Positions 10,766 to 21,787 of a DNA stretch of 64,000 bases are shown here, one piece after another. The stretch is from Siphonodentalium dalli (lineage: Eukaryota; Mollusca; Scaphopoda; Gadilida; Siphonodentaliidae). The position numbers were made by a program, and so were the translations under genes. The stretch spans positions 161,010,875 to 161,074,874 of the forward strand of contig CP136062.1 of assembly GCA_032622095.1 (NCBI GenBank). The letters run 5' to 3'. The notes beneath the pieces were generated by a model, which saw only the letters and a list, made by a program, of their open reading frames with translations, searched no databases and was not told the DNA's origin. Numbering within the stretch: the first letter of the stretch is position 1; every line of letters starts with the position of its first letter.

Positions 10766-11369
10766 TTCTTAGGTATGCATTAACAGAATGGGTCGAATAC
10801 GGCTGATGAATAAGAATTGCACTAAAATTGACAGTATATGTGACATGTTTTGTATTGTCCCACATATCAGTGACCCTTTAACAATGACACCTCTGAAAGC
10901 TCACAAACAATAAAACCTTTTTGCGATAGTGTGTGGAAACCTGGACATAAGAAATCTCTCATTATGATAACAGCGACACATAACTAAGGAACTCAGTATA
11001 AAGATGTTTATATTTATCTTGCATGGAACCCAATAGCGGTTAGTGCTATGTATATCATGCATAAGTACATATCATACTTATGCGAAATTAAGGTAATGTT
11101 TACTGTTATGGATGGGACAACACCAATCAAATTTGGAAAAAGTATAACTTATATATAAATGCGTGTACCTTTAATTCAGGTACGAGGTATATATGGTAAA
11201 CTTGGTATACCCTATTGCTTATTTTATTTCAAATTTCTGACTGATTCTGAAACTGCCTAATATTAGCTTATGTCAGCGTCCGGTGGGCAAGACACAGTGG
11301 GCAAGACACGGTACCTCTTATCGTGGACTCAAGTGTCAAAGGGCATTCCCAATTTACTCACATATGTGG
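10766..11369. other. No gene seen
   Basis: Unassigned AT-rich sequence between two parts of the 115-bp repeat family. Confidence 0.35.
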
Positions 11370-11506
11370 GTCATACAAAGCTAAAATTCTGTGAGAATCA
11401 AGCATCACTGGTCCAAGCCACACGGGTGGGGGGTGGGGGACAGGTCATAACATTTTATTCCTTGAGAATATTACAATTGCACGCTGTTAAAATTCTGTGA
11501 GAATCA
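11370..11506 (+). repeat. Third copy of the ~115-bp repeat
   Basis: Carries AAATTCTGTGAGAATCAAGC, a GGGTGGGGGGTGGGGG tract and TCATAACATTTTATTCCTTG, matching the two units at 10553-10765. Confidence 0.75.
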
Positions 11507-11516
11507 ATCGCAAGAT

Positions 11517-11668
11517 GTAATTGCCGATTATGCAATGTCTGATGGGATTTATTGACTAGGATGTTTCAATTATCTCGCCTCTATTGGCCCGCCTTGTTGA
11601 TGAGAAGCCCTGCATGGCCGTTAAAGATTTTGAGCGGTGACACGATAAAATTTTGCTGTTGATCGTGA
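11517..11668 (+). repeat. Duplicated segment, copy 1 (empty site)
   Basis: TGCCGATTATGCAATGTCTG through GTGACACGATAAAATTTTGC matches 13826-13929 joined to 14393-14445. Here the sequence reads GGCCGTTAAAGATTTT without interruption (TTAA at 11621-11624), whereas copy 2 carries a family A element at that TTAA. Confidence 0.85.
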
Positions 11669-13655
11669 ATGAGTGGATGGTTCAGTAAAGGAGTGGGAAG
11701 TTCAGTAAAGGAGTGGATGCATGGTTCAGTAAATGAGTGGGCAGTTCAGTAAAGGAGTGGGTGGTTCAGTAAATGAGTGGGTGGTTCAGTAAAGGAGTGG
11801 GTGGTTCACTAAATGTGTGGGTGGTTCACTAAATGTGTGAGTGGTTCACTAAATGTGTGGGTGGTTCAGTAATTGAGTGGGTGGTTCACTAAATGTGTGG
11901 GTGGTTCACTAATTGTGTGGGTGGTTCACTAAATGTGTGGGTGGTTCAGTAAAGGAGTGGGTGGTTCACTAAATGTGTGGGTGGTTCACTAAATGTGTGG
12001 GTGGTTCAGTAAAGGAGTGGGTGGTTCACTAAATGTGTGGGTGGTTCACTAAATGTGTGGGTGGTTCACTAAATGTGTGGGTGGTTCAGTAAATGTGTGG
12101 GTGGTTCACTAAATGTGTGGGTGGTTCCCTAAATGTGTGGGTGGTTCAGTAAAGGAGTGGGTGGTTCACTAAATGTGTGGGTGGTTCACTCAATGTGTGG
12201 GTGGTTCAGTAAAGGAGTGGGTGGTTCACTAAATGTGTGGGTGGTTCAGTAAATGTGTGGGTGGTTCAGTAAATGTGTGGGTGGTTCACTAAATGTGTGG
12301 GTGGTTCACTAAATGTGTGGGTGGTTCAGTAAATGAGTGGGTGGTTCACTAAATGTGTGGGTGGTTCACTAAATGTGTGGGTGGTTCAGTAAATGTGTGG
12401 GTGGTTCAGTAAATGAGTGGGTGGTTCAGTAAAGGAGTGGGTGCATGGTTCAGCAAATTAGTGGGTGGTTCACTAAATGAGTGGGTGGTTCAGTAAAGGA
12501 GTGGGTGGTTCACTAAATGTGTGGGTGGTTCAGTAAATGAGTGGGTGGTTCAGTAAAGAATTGGTTGGTTCAGTAAATATGTGGGTGGTTCACTAAATGT
12601 GTGGGTGGTTCACTAAATGTGTGGGTGGTTCAGTAAAGGAGTGGGTGGTTCACTAAATGTGTGGGTGGTTCAGTAAAGGAGTGGGTGGTTCACTAAATGT
12701 GTGGGCAGTTCACTAAATGTGTTCATTTAGTGAACCACCCACACATTTAGTGAACCACCCACACATTTAGTGAACCACCCACTCATTTACTGAACCACCC
12801 ACACATTTAGTGAACCACCCACACATTTAGTGAACCACCCACTCCTTTACTGAACCACCCACTCATTTACTGAACCACCCACTCCTTTACTGTGGGTGGT
12901 TCAGTAAAGGAGTGGGTGGTTAAGTAAATGAGTGGGTGGTTCACTAAATGTGTGGGTGGTTCACTAAATGTGTGGGTGGTTCAGTAAAGGAGTGGGTGGT
13001 TAAGTAAAGGAGTGGGTGGTTCAGTAAATGTGTGGGTGGTTCACTAAATGTGTGGGTGGTTCACTAAACGTGTGGGTGGTTCAGTAAATGAGTGGGTGGT
13101 TCACTAAATGTGTGGGTGGTTCAGTAAATGAGTGGGTGGTTAAGTAAAGGAGTGGGTGGTTCACTAAATGTGTGGGTGGTTCACTAAATGAGTGGGTGGT
13201 TCAGTAAAGGAGTGGGTGGTTCACTAAATGTGTGGGTGGTTCACTAAATGTGTGGGTGGTTAAGTAAATGAGTGGGTGGTTCACTTAATGTATGGGTGGT
13301 TCAGTAAAGGAGTGGGTGGTTCACTAAATGTGTGGGTGGTTCACTAAATGTGTGGGTGGTTAAGTAAAGGAGTGGGTGGTTCAGTAAATGTGTGGGTGGT
13401 TCAGTAAATGTGTGGGTGGTTAAGTGAAGGAGTGAGTGGTTCACTAAATGTGTGGGTGGTTCACTAAATGTGTGGGTGGTCCAGTAAAGGAGTGGGTGGT
13501 TAAGTAAAGGAGTGGGTGGTTCACTAAATGTGTGGGTGGTTCACTAAATGTGTGGGTGGTTCAGTAAATGTGTGGGTGGTTCAGTAAAGGAGTGGGTGGT
13601 TAAGTAAAGGAGTGGGTGCATGGTCCAGTAAATGAGGTGGGTGGTTCACTAAATG
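11669..13655. repeat. 20-bp minisatellite, ~99 units
   Basis: The unit is GGTGGTTCACTAAATGTGTG with variants CAGTAAAGGAGTG, CAGTAAATGAGTG and, only after the inverted block, TAAGTAAAGGAGTG. The array spans nearly 2 kb. No coding role is evident. Confidence 0.95.
12722..12892 (-). repeat. Inverted block inside the 20-bp minisatellite
   Basis: About 8.5 units run in reverse orientation (CATTTAGTGAACCACCCACA...). Both junctions form hairpins with the flanking direct units, e.g. GGTTCACTAAATG...CATTTAGTGAACC at 12722. Confidence 0.9.
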
Positions 13656-13820
13656 ATATTATTCTAAAATATTATAGCAACATGATACAAAATGTTAATG
13701 ATGTCTTTCATGCAGAACTTCTAATTCCAAAACTGTTATGTTAAACACTAGATTCTAAATAAAAAGTAAAATAAGTTTCATAAGAATTAGCCTGGAATTC
13801 CGACTACATATTTGTGTAAC

Positions 13821-14445
13821 GGAATGCCGATTATGCAATGTCTGATGGGGAAATATTGACTATGGTGTTTCAATTTTCTCGTCTTTATTGGCTGCGCAGT
13901 GTCAATGAGAAGCCGTGCCTGGCTGTTAACCCTTTCAGTGCCAGGTCCGATTTTTGTATCAACCCATATACCCTGTGCCAATGCATTCTCTTATATATGC
14001 GAGTCGACCATAGGTCGCCTCGCATATATAAGAGAATGCATTGGCCTAACAAATTTTCATCATTTGTTATTATTTTTTACAATTTTAATATTTTTTTCTT
14101 ATTTTCTTTAACAGACTTATTTTGTAGGTTTAGTGCCAGGGAATCTTACGTTTTTTATGGGCATCAAAATTATTACTATGAATACTTGGTGATAGTTTTG
14201 AGTTATAACATGCCCCTAAGGTTTTAAGCAGTTTGTTTTTAAATTCGCTATAGCATGCTTAAGCATACCCAAACAAAATTCAACCCAAAAAAAAAAAGAT
14301 CGAAAATAAAAATAAAAATAAAAATTTAGGACCGATTTTACAGACCATAAATTAGGGCCGATGAGATCGGCCCCTGGCACTGAAAGGGTTAAAGACTTTA
14401 TTTGAGTGGTGACTCAATAACATTTTGCTGTTGATAAAGGAATGG
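13821..14445 (+). repeat. Duplicated segment, copy 2 (filled site)
   Basis: Matches 11517-11668 on both sides of an inserted family A element. It ends with a degenerate single minisatellite-like unit (GGAATGGCGGTTCAGTTG), which may be the unexpanded form of the neighbouring array. Confidence 0.8.
13926..14392. mobile_element. Family A TTAA MITE, copy 2 (longest)
   Basis: TTAA at 13926-13929 and 14389-14392 bounds a 459-bp element beginning CCCTTTCAGTGCCAGG and ending CCTGGCACTGAAAGGG. The core palindrome is at about 13976-14045, near the left end. AT-rich sequence fills the rest. The frames at 13838-14227 run through the palindrome and are not genes. Confidence 0.92.
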
Positions 14446-14538
14446 CGGTTCAGTTGTTGAGATGTGAGGTTGGTGGTGTCATATCGATTATGATGGGTTA
14501 ATTGAATATTGCACTCAATTAGCTTCACTGACCAATGA

Positions 14539-15051
14539 CATGCCTTGAAATAGTGTGTCTGTCATTCGCAGAATGAGGTTCCCAGACGGTGAATTTAGTG
14601 ACGCTATCCTGACCAGCGAGCTAGCGTCATTAAATTCACCCTCTGAGGAACTCATTCTGCTTTGGCCTCATCTTCTTGGAATTATCTATACATGTAGTCT
14701 CAAATTAATATTCTTTTTGGTTACTTTTCCCCATGTATTCTGCTTAGGCCTCATCTTCTGGGAAGTATCTACATTCTCAATTTAACATGTTTTAGTTACT
14801 TTTTCTCTTCTGGGAAGTTTCTATATTTGCAGAAGATAAAATGCATAATCGAGGTGACTAATGGGTGAACTTGCATCACCAGTTTCAACTGGGGAGCTTC
14901 CATCTGATCCTAGATCTCTCATAGCAATTGAGGCCTCAGCAGAATGAGATTCCCAGAGATTCCCAGAGGGTGAATTTTGTGATGCTAGCTAGCACACTGT
15001 GCGGGATAGCGTCACTAACATCACCCTTTGAAGACCTCATTCTGTAAATGA
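14539..15051. mobile_element. Family D MITE, subtype I, copy 5
   Basis: The left end CATGCCTTGAAATAGTGTGT and both inner inverted blocks are present. The interior has an internal duplication (GGCCTCATCTTCT at about 14664 and again near 14748). The right terminus is lost after CATTCTGTAAATGA. Confidence 0.75.
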
Positions 15052-15128
15052 GTTGCTCCTCAAGCAATTTGAAGAGATGAAAGATGTAATTCAGTCTACA
15101 TAAATCCAAGAATCGCGTGATTTACCGT

Positions 15129-15840
15129 CATGCAAACCACAAATTAGAGGTCACATGATCACTTTAATTGCCGCAATTTATAGTACCTACCAGGATCGGA
15201 TCATTCTAGAATTTCTGTTCATTCAGAGTAACGTTGTACATAGCATACATGATACGTATCCATGGTGGTTCTAGCGAGGTCATTCAATTAATACTTCTCC
15301 ATGCAAACCACAAATTAGAGGTCACATGATCACTTTAATTGCCGCAATTTATAGTACCTACCAGGATCGGATCATTCTAGAATTTCTGTTCATTCAGAAT
15401 AATGTCCTACATAGCATACATGATACGTATCCATGGTGGTTCTAGCGAGGTCATTCAATTGATACTTCTCCATGCAAACAACAAATTAGAGGTCACATGA
15501 TCACTTTCATTGCAGCAATTTATAGTACCTACCAGGATCGGATAATTCTAGAATTTCTGTTCATTCAGAGTAACGTCGTACATAGCATACATGATACGTA
15601 TCCATGGCGGTTCTAGCGAGGTCATTCAATTGATACTTCTCCATGCAAACAACAAATTAGAGGTCACATGATCACTTTCATTGCAGTAATTTATAGTACC
15701 TACCAGGATCGGATCATTCTAGAATTTCTGTTCATTCAGAATATAACGTCGTACATAGCATACATGATACGTATCCATGGCGGTTCTAGCGAGGTCATTC
15801 AATTGATACTTCGATATCTCCATGCAAACAACAAATTAGA
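15129..15840 (+). repeat. 171-bp tandem repeat, ~4.2 copies
   Basis: Units start CATGCAAACMACAAATTAGA at 15129, 15300, 15471, 15642 and 15821. The spacing is 171 bp three times, then 179 bp owing to a small insertion. Units are very similar, so expansion is recent. Family D fragments lie on both sides. Confidence 0.92.
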
Positions 15841-15952
15841 ATCTGGGGACCTCATTCTGTAAACAAGTCTGAATTTAGGGTGTCTGACATTTGCAGAATG
15901 CTGGGGCATCATCTTCTGGGAAGTACCTATAGTCTAAAATTAACATTGATTT
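15841..15952. mobile_element. Family D fragments, copy 6
   Basis: A right-end piece (ATCTGGGGACCTCATTCTG to AAGTCTGAATTTAGGGTG) is followed by a left-side piece (ACATTTGCAGAATG, then GGCATCATCTTCTGGGAAGT). It stops where repeat J begins at 15953. Confidence 0.65.
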
Positions 15953-16550
15953 TATGTGTACCCATACCATGTATGGTACACATAATGCTGACGTCCGGAT
16001 CAACCATCCGTCTGTCTGTCCATCTGTCGTCTGTCCGTAGACACTTGCTATCCGATTCGATTACTCAAATATTTTTTATAGGATCATGTTCAAATATTAT
16101 GCGCATGTTTATGATGACACACTACTCACCTGAATAGTTTTTGGTATCAATCGGTTGATTCGTTTAGAAAATAATTAACCCCGCACACAAATGCTATCTG
16201 ATGCATACAAGTCAAACAATTTTCTTCTGATATGCCTCATATTTCCTACCTAGGTCTTTCTTAGCACGTTCTTCATCTGTATAGATTTTGGTATTGTTTA
16301 GTTAACCCTTTCCGCTCTTGATTTTAAATAGAATTCATCCAAGCTGTGATGACTTAAATATTTCTCTTCTGATCAGCACCAAATTTGGTACATATGGTCC
16401 TCACCGCGAAATACAGATCAAGTTCGAATTTGGGTTTGTTCCATCAGTTCCGATATATTTTAACAGAGTTATGGCCATTTAAAATTTAAAAGAGAACTAC
16501 TCATCACACAGACTTTATTATTGGTTTGAGTTATGTTTAGCTGGACACTA

Positions 16551-16573
16551 TAGATAGATAGATAGATAGATAG
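16551..16573 (+). repeat. (GATA)n microsatellite
   Basis: About six uninterrupted GATA units. Confidence 0.9.
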
Positions 16574-16937
16574 CACATGGCTAGCAAAATCTGTTGATAA
16601 AATCTCTCAAAATATAATTAATGGATGGCTCTCTTTATTAGTTTTCTGTGCAATATTAAGTGAACCCCTTTGTTGAACCAGGTTCATTAATGTACACTCA
16701 ATAAGACACCTATTCTAAAAGATTAAATTGGAATGGTCCATTGTTTATTTGTAGGGATTTTTTACAGATATTGCTGTTTATAGACATTGTTGTTTACATA
16801 CACTGTATCTTAGAAATAAATTAACCCACCCATTCCGTAGTTCCATCATATGATGTCATTGAAAATGATTAACCCTCTCCACACATCATATGGTCTTGTG
16901 AAGTTTTTCATCTGATCATTCTCCTATTCTGTGTCCA

Positions 16938-17305
16938 GGTTGATGGTGATCTACTTTTCACTTACATGGATTTTGGGATTAAAATTAACCCATTCCATAG
17001 GCAGATATTAAATTATCTCTTTCACCTTGAGCCAGATTCAGTAAGGATTTCTATATCTGCAGGTTGATGGTGATCCACTTTTCACTTACATGGATTTTGG
17101 GATTAAAATTAACCCATTCTTTAGCAGATATTAAATTATCTCTTTCACCTTGAGCCAGATTCAATAAGGGTTTCTATATGGCCAGGTTGATGGTGATCCA
17201 CTTTTCACTTACATGGATTTTGGGATTAAAATTAACCCATTCCATAGCAGATATTAAATTATCTCTTTCACCTCGAGCCATGGTTTAGTAAGGATTTCTA
17301 TAAGC
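16938..17305 (+). repeat. 123-bp tandem repeat, three copies
   Basis: Units begin AGGTTGATGGTGATCYACTT at 16938, 17061 and 17184. Each contains GATTTTGGGATTAAAATTAA and ATTATCTCTTTCACC. Nearly identical units within the older repeat J body indicate a local expansion. Confidence 0.9.
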
Positions 17306-17830
17306 CACCAATTGAATATTCATCATTAGAGGAAATATCTTTTTTTGAAATTCCCTCAATTGCATTTCGGCTGCAGGATAATAATAATGGTGCTGGTATT
17401 CTTGAGACTGACTTATTGGTCAAATATTTTTCTACCCGATCACTTTTATAATCTCATTCAGGTTAATCATGACACATTCTTCACCTGTATAGATTTTGGT
17501 ATTGATTGAATGGTTTTGAAAATATTAACCCTACATTTAATAATATTTCTGCTGTTTACAGACATTGTGTCTTTCCAATGATCAGCTTAGAATAAAATTA
17601 ACCATTGATATACTGTATGCGATCCAATGTTATGACTCTAATATTTTCAATCTGACCATTCTCATATCTCACCTTTAGTTATCTGATAATTCTGCATTAA
17701 AATATTTTATATCCAGGTCTATACACCCCTCACTTGTATAGATGTTCAGGTATTGATTGGTCTCTAATCTCAATGATCCCATAACTTTTTAATATGCAGC
17801 TAACACAACAACGTAATATGGTATGACTCA

Positions 17831-18221
17831 GGCTCCAATGTAAGAAGTAGATAAATAGAGTTATTATGATGTTATTTACATAATTTCGTAACTATTATAT
17901 CATTAACAGAGCTGCGTATGTCTGACTATGGTTGGGCTTATTTAGCTTTATCACTCTATAACACATACATGTGTCTGTGTTAGAGTGACCTAATAGGTTG
18001 AAATCGAATGATATATCCATTTTCCTATTGTGTTTATGTGAGCAAGTTGCCCAATAAGTCTGATTCCACTTGGGAACTATTAATTAATAAAAAGCTGTGA
18101 ATTGTTGAAAGTCTTGCACTCAAGAAAATGTTGGTGTAAAGATTTATGAAAATAGCTGATCACTATCGCCAAGGTATGGGTTAAACATCTGCCAATCGTG
18201 ATCGGCCTCTCGTTAGTTACT
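17831..18221. other. No gene; hairpin repeat at 18152-18215
   Basis: GATCACTATCGCCAAGGTAT...GATCGGCCTCTC is a degraded copy of the hairpin at 35813-35871. The rest is unassigned. Confidence 0.45.
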
Positions 18222-18385
18222 TGTTTCCTGGGGGACTTCAATCTGATCCTAAGTCTCCCATAACAGTTGAGGCCTAACCAGAATGAGGTTTCCAGAGGGT
18301 GAATTTGTTGACTCCAGCTCACTGTGCGGGATAGCATCACTCAATTCACCCTCTTGGGACCTCAATCTGCAAATGTCAGACACAA
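18222..18385. mobile_element. Family D fragment, copy 7 (right half)
   Basis: Runs from the GTTTCCTGGGGGACTTCAAT region through AGTTGAGGCCTAACCAGAAT to the right inverted block. It ends AAATGTCAGACACA, short of the terminus. The frame 18080-18340 here is antisense repeat. Confidence 0.75.
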
Positions 18386-18437
18386 AACTGTAGATAGCAG
18401 AACCACTTGACTAGGGGTTAGTATGGTAATATTAAGG

Positions 18438-19045
18438 GGAGGTCAGGTGACCAATTTTGAATGGGGATTTACATGCAAATCTGCGGAGCAAAAGTTTGAG
18501 TTGCACATACTTCTGAGGTTGAATTGATGGGTATTTGATCTGGTGGTCCACTTAAGACTTATTCCATTATAATTTTGGTGTATTTATTTTTGAATTTTAT
18601 ATTGATTTTTCAAATGTAGGTCATGTGATGTAATTTCGGAATTTTTTTTCCTCAAAAATATGGTTATTGCCAAATTTTTTAATTTACCGAGCGCATCTGC
18701 CAGTTAAATATTATGACTGTTCAATGACATGCCTGCTTTGGTGTCCAGACAACTGCTTCATGCAGTAATGCCCTAATTAATCGACTTCTTAACCACAACA
18801 GAATTATGGGTAACTTTTCAGGATTTAGTCGGAAATATGGCTTGTTGCCATTCATCGGAAAGCTCTCGGCGAGAGCTTTCCGATAAATGGAAACAAGCCA
18901 TATTTCCGACTAAATACTGAAAAGTTACTCATAATTCTGCTGTGGTTAAGAAGTCGATTAATTAGGGCATTACTGCACATAACTTTTGCTCTGCAGATTA
19001 GCATGGAAATCCCCATTCAAAATTATTCATTTGAACTTCCCCTTA
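18438..19045. mobile_element. Element G: inverted-repeat unit containing an E copy
   Basis: The left arm AAGGGGAGGTCAGGTGACCA...GCGGAGCAAAAGTTTG (18438-18505) has its diverged reverse complement at about 18975-19046 (ACTTTTGCTCTGCAGATT...AACTTCCCCTT). The E element 18763-18975 directly abuts the right arm. Superfamily unknown. Confidence 0.65.
18763..18975. mobile_element. Family E MITE, complete, copy 5
   Basis: Both arms and the central GAAAGCTCTCGGCGAGAGCTT hairpin loop region are present. Flanks are TG and CA rather than TA, as at 7421-7611. Confidence 0.88.
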
Positions 19046-19336
19046 AATGGTGAATACTGTAAGTACTGTTTACAGACCCTACTCTGTTATAATAGATTCT
19101 ATTGACAATGAGTTTTCTTATCGCACTCGGTAGAAAAAATCCATTCTACGAGCAGCATGCGTTGTATCAAACACATCTATTGTGATAACACTTGTTTGTG
19201 CCGCCATATGGGCATGGACCCTTTCGAGTGACTGCAGTGAACCAAATATAGGGGTGGTTCAAAGTCATGCTCCTAAATTCCCACAGAGTGGTAACTGGTC
19301 AAGATCAAGAAAATCCCATGAAGGCCGCGGGGAAAC

Positions 19337-19576
19337 TTAACCCTTTGAGTGCCAGGGGCCGATCTCATCGGCCCTAAACCTACAAAATAAGTCTGTTAAA
19401 GAATATAATAATAAATTATTAAAATTGTAAAATATTGTAAAAAAAAAAAATGTTAGGCCAATGCATTCTCTTATATATGCGAGGCGACCTATGGTCGACT
19501 CACATATATAAGAGAATGCATTGGCACAGGGTATATGGGTTGATACAAAAATCGGACCTGGCACTCAAAGGGTTAA
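19337..19576. mobile_element. Family A TTAA MITE, copy 3
   Basis: TTAA at 19337-19340 and 19573-19576; ends CCCTTTGAGTGCCAGG and CCTGGCACTCAAAGGG. The core palindrome is at about 19453-19524. Length without TTAA is 232 bp. Confidence 0.92.
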
Positions 19577-20330
19577 GACACTCTGATCACCAAGTTAGCC
19601 TCAAAGTTGAAAATTTGATTTTTGAAAGTGACAAGTTTTCCGATCAAGCGACATTCAGAAAAAGAATCATCGGGATAATTTACTCCTACATTCTACTGCA
19701 TTTACCATGTTCTCAATTCCTTACAAAATTTAACACTATCGGATGAATAACATAGGAGATACATGGTATTATATGAGGGGGGACTTTCTTTTGTTGAGAT
19801 GTTTATATGCGATTTTTCCACTCTCCCCGAGATATTTTGCCATTCATCTGAAAGCTCTCATTGAAGTTTTATGGTGTTTAAATTTTAAATGTTCATATGT
19901 CATTTCTTCTTTTTCAGGTAAGTTTGGTGTAGACGGCAATTGTTTTCATGAACACTTGGGGTTGGTGAGTTTAAGAGACCACGAGGGATTGTAGGACCAT
20001 ATTTTAATCATGAGGCTAATGTAACACTTACCCTCCCTTATATAGGGCTTACCCCCCCCCTAATAGAGGGCTTACACCCCTTATATAGGGCCAGGAACCT
20101 ATACATCACCAATCAAGTCTCTAACCGAAAGCAGAAGCTACGTCACCAATTAAGTCTCTAACCCAAAGCTGATTTAATGTTAAATTTGTTTGAAACACAT
20201 ATAAACGTCTGGTGGGTTAAACAGTAACTTAAACTAGTGATTGAGCCATGGAAATTCACAACGCACATTAAAAAATCAGAAATCATAAAAACCGAAAATT
20301 TACAAGGGAAATATGTATCGATTGTGCCCC
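19577..20330. other. No gene seen
   Basis: Unassigned. A short imperfect repeat of TATATAGGGCTTACCCCC occurs at 20030-20090. The frames 19743-19994 and 20158-20397 show no protein features. Confidence 0.35.
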
Positions 20331-20695
20331 GATTTTGATCCCCAGAGGGTGAATTTAATGGGCTAGCATCACTAAATTCGCCATTTGGGGACCACATTCT
20401 GCTTAGACCTCATCTTCTGGGAAGTATCTATAGTCTGAAATCAACATTGGTTTTAGTTACTTTTTCCCTTCGGAAGTTTCTATATCCCCTAATTTGCAGA
20501 AGATAAAGTGCATAACCGAGGTGACTAATGGGTGAACATCGCCAACTTCAACTGGGTAAATTCAATCTGATTCTAGGTCTCCCAGAGCAGTTGAGGCCTA
20601 GGGAGAATGAGGTTCCCAGAGGGTGAATGTTGTAATAATAGCCAATTGTATGAGAAAGCGTAACTAAATTCACCCTCTGAGGACCCCCCTGGGAG
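20331..20695. mobile_element. Family D MITE, subtype I, copy 8
   Basis: Both inner blocks and the full subtype I interior (ACATTGGTTTTAGTTACTTT, TATATCCCCTAATTTGCAGA) are present. The outer termini are lost on both sides. Confidence 0.75.
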
Positions 20696-20954
20696 AAATA
20701 CACTATCTTTAAAAGCTACATAATGACTGGACTCAAATTGCTTCAATTTGTGCCTCAGTTCTTCTTAAGGATTATATTCCAATTCGCACAAAATTACTTT
20801 TGTTTTAGCAAGGTCTCTCAATTTATTTCATGATTCCCGGAGGAATTATTTGCTTTTAACTTATTTACTGGTATTAATGTCTAAATTGTAGGTGGAATGG
20901 TAAATCCTGTTATAGCTATTCAGGCCCCTGGGGTATGAGTTAATGGCTGTGTCT

Positions 20955-21130
20955 GAATCAGTCTTGACACAGTTGTCATTTTCAGAATGAGGTCCCCAGA
21001 AGGTGAATTTAGTGATTTGGCATCACCAGACTCAACCTCTGGGGGACCTCATTCTACTTAGGCCTCATCTTCTGGGCAGTATCTATAGACTCAAATTAAC
21101 ATTGTTTTTAGTTATTTTTCCCTTCTGTTC
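20955..21130. mobile_element. Family D MITE, copy 9, left part
   Basis: Left inner block (TCAGAATGAGGTCCCCAGAA) through TTATTTTTCCCTTCTGTTCA. It is interrupted at 21131 by a 2.3-kb block and resumes at about 23432. Confidence 0.8.
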
Positions 21131-21713
21131 AGTTTTTAGCTCACCTGAGACAAAGTCTCCGGTGGAGCTATAGACATCACTTCTCGTCCGTCGTCCGTCC
21201 GTCCATCCGTCCGTCCGTCAACAATTCTTTGAACATCTTCTCCTCTGGAACCGTAAGACCAAATGGGTTCATATTTGGTGTGGATGTTTCCTAGGTGACC
21301 ATCATTCAGATTTGTTCAAATGAGGTCACTGGGTCAAATAGTTGCGAAACCAGGGCCATAACTCTATTCCTCCATAATAATTCTTAGAACGACTTCTTTT
21401 CCAGAACTATAAGGCCGAATGGGTTCATATTTGGTGTGGATGTTCCCTAGGTGACTCACATTCAGATTTGTTCAAATTAGGTCACTGGGTCAAACAGTTG
21501 CGAAGCCAGGGTCATAACTCATAACTCCCTCCATAGTGATTCTTTTAAACATCTCAAATACCATCAGGCCAAATGGGTTCATATTTGGTATGCAGGATCC
21601 TTGGGTGACTGGGGTTCAGATTTGTTCAAATGAGGTCACTGGGTAAAATGTGGGCAGGGCCAGGGACATAACTCCAAAAAATATTTAAAAAAAAAAAATT
21701 AAACTCCATGGTC

Positions 21714-21787
<74 letters not shown>

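Larger units (their letters stand above)
15953..17830 (+). repeat. Repeat J: hairpin head plus degenerate tandem body
   Basis: The head is a hairpin (TATGTGTACCCATACCAT and ATGGTACACATA, 15953-15984) followed by GCTGACGTCCGGATCAACCA and a CTGTCTGTCC tract. The same head occurs at 27530. The body repeats phrases such as TAGATTTTGGTATTG and ATTAACCC at irregular spacing. No coding capacity. Confidence 0.6.

Noticed and set aside
11669-13655. CRISPR-like array
   Set aside because: Units are contiguous 20-bp repeats without unique spacers, in a eukaryotic context.
13838-14227. 129-codon plus-strand frame
   Set aside because: It crosses a family A MITE core palindrome; the same peptide text (CANAFSYICEST / CILLYMRVDHRS) appears wherever the core occurs.
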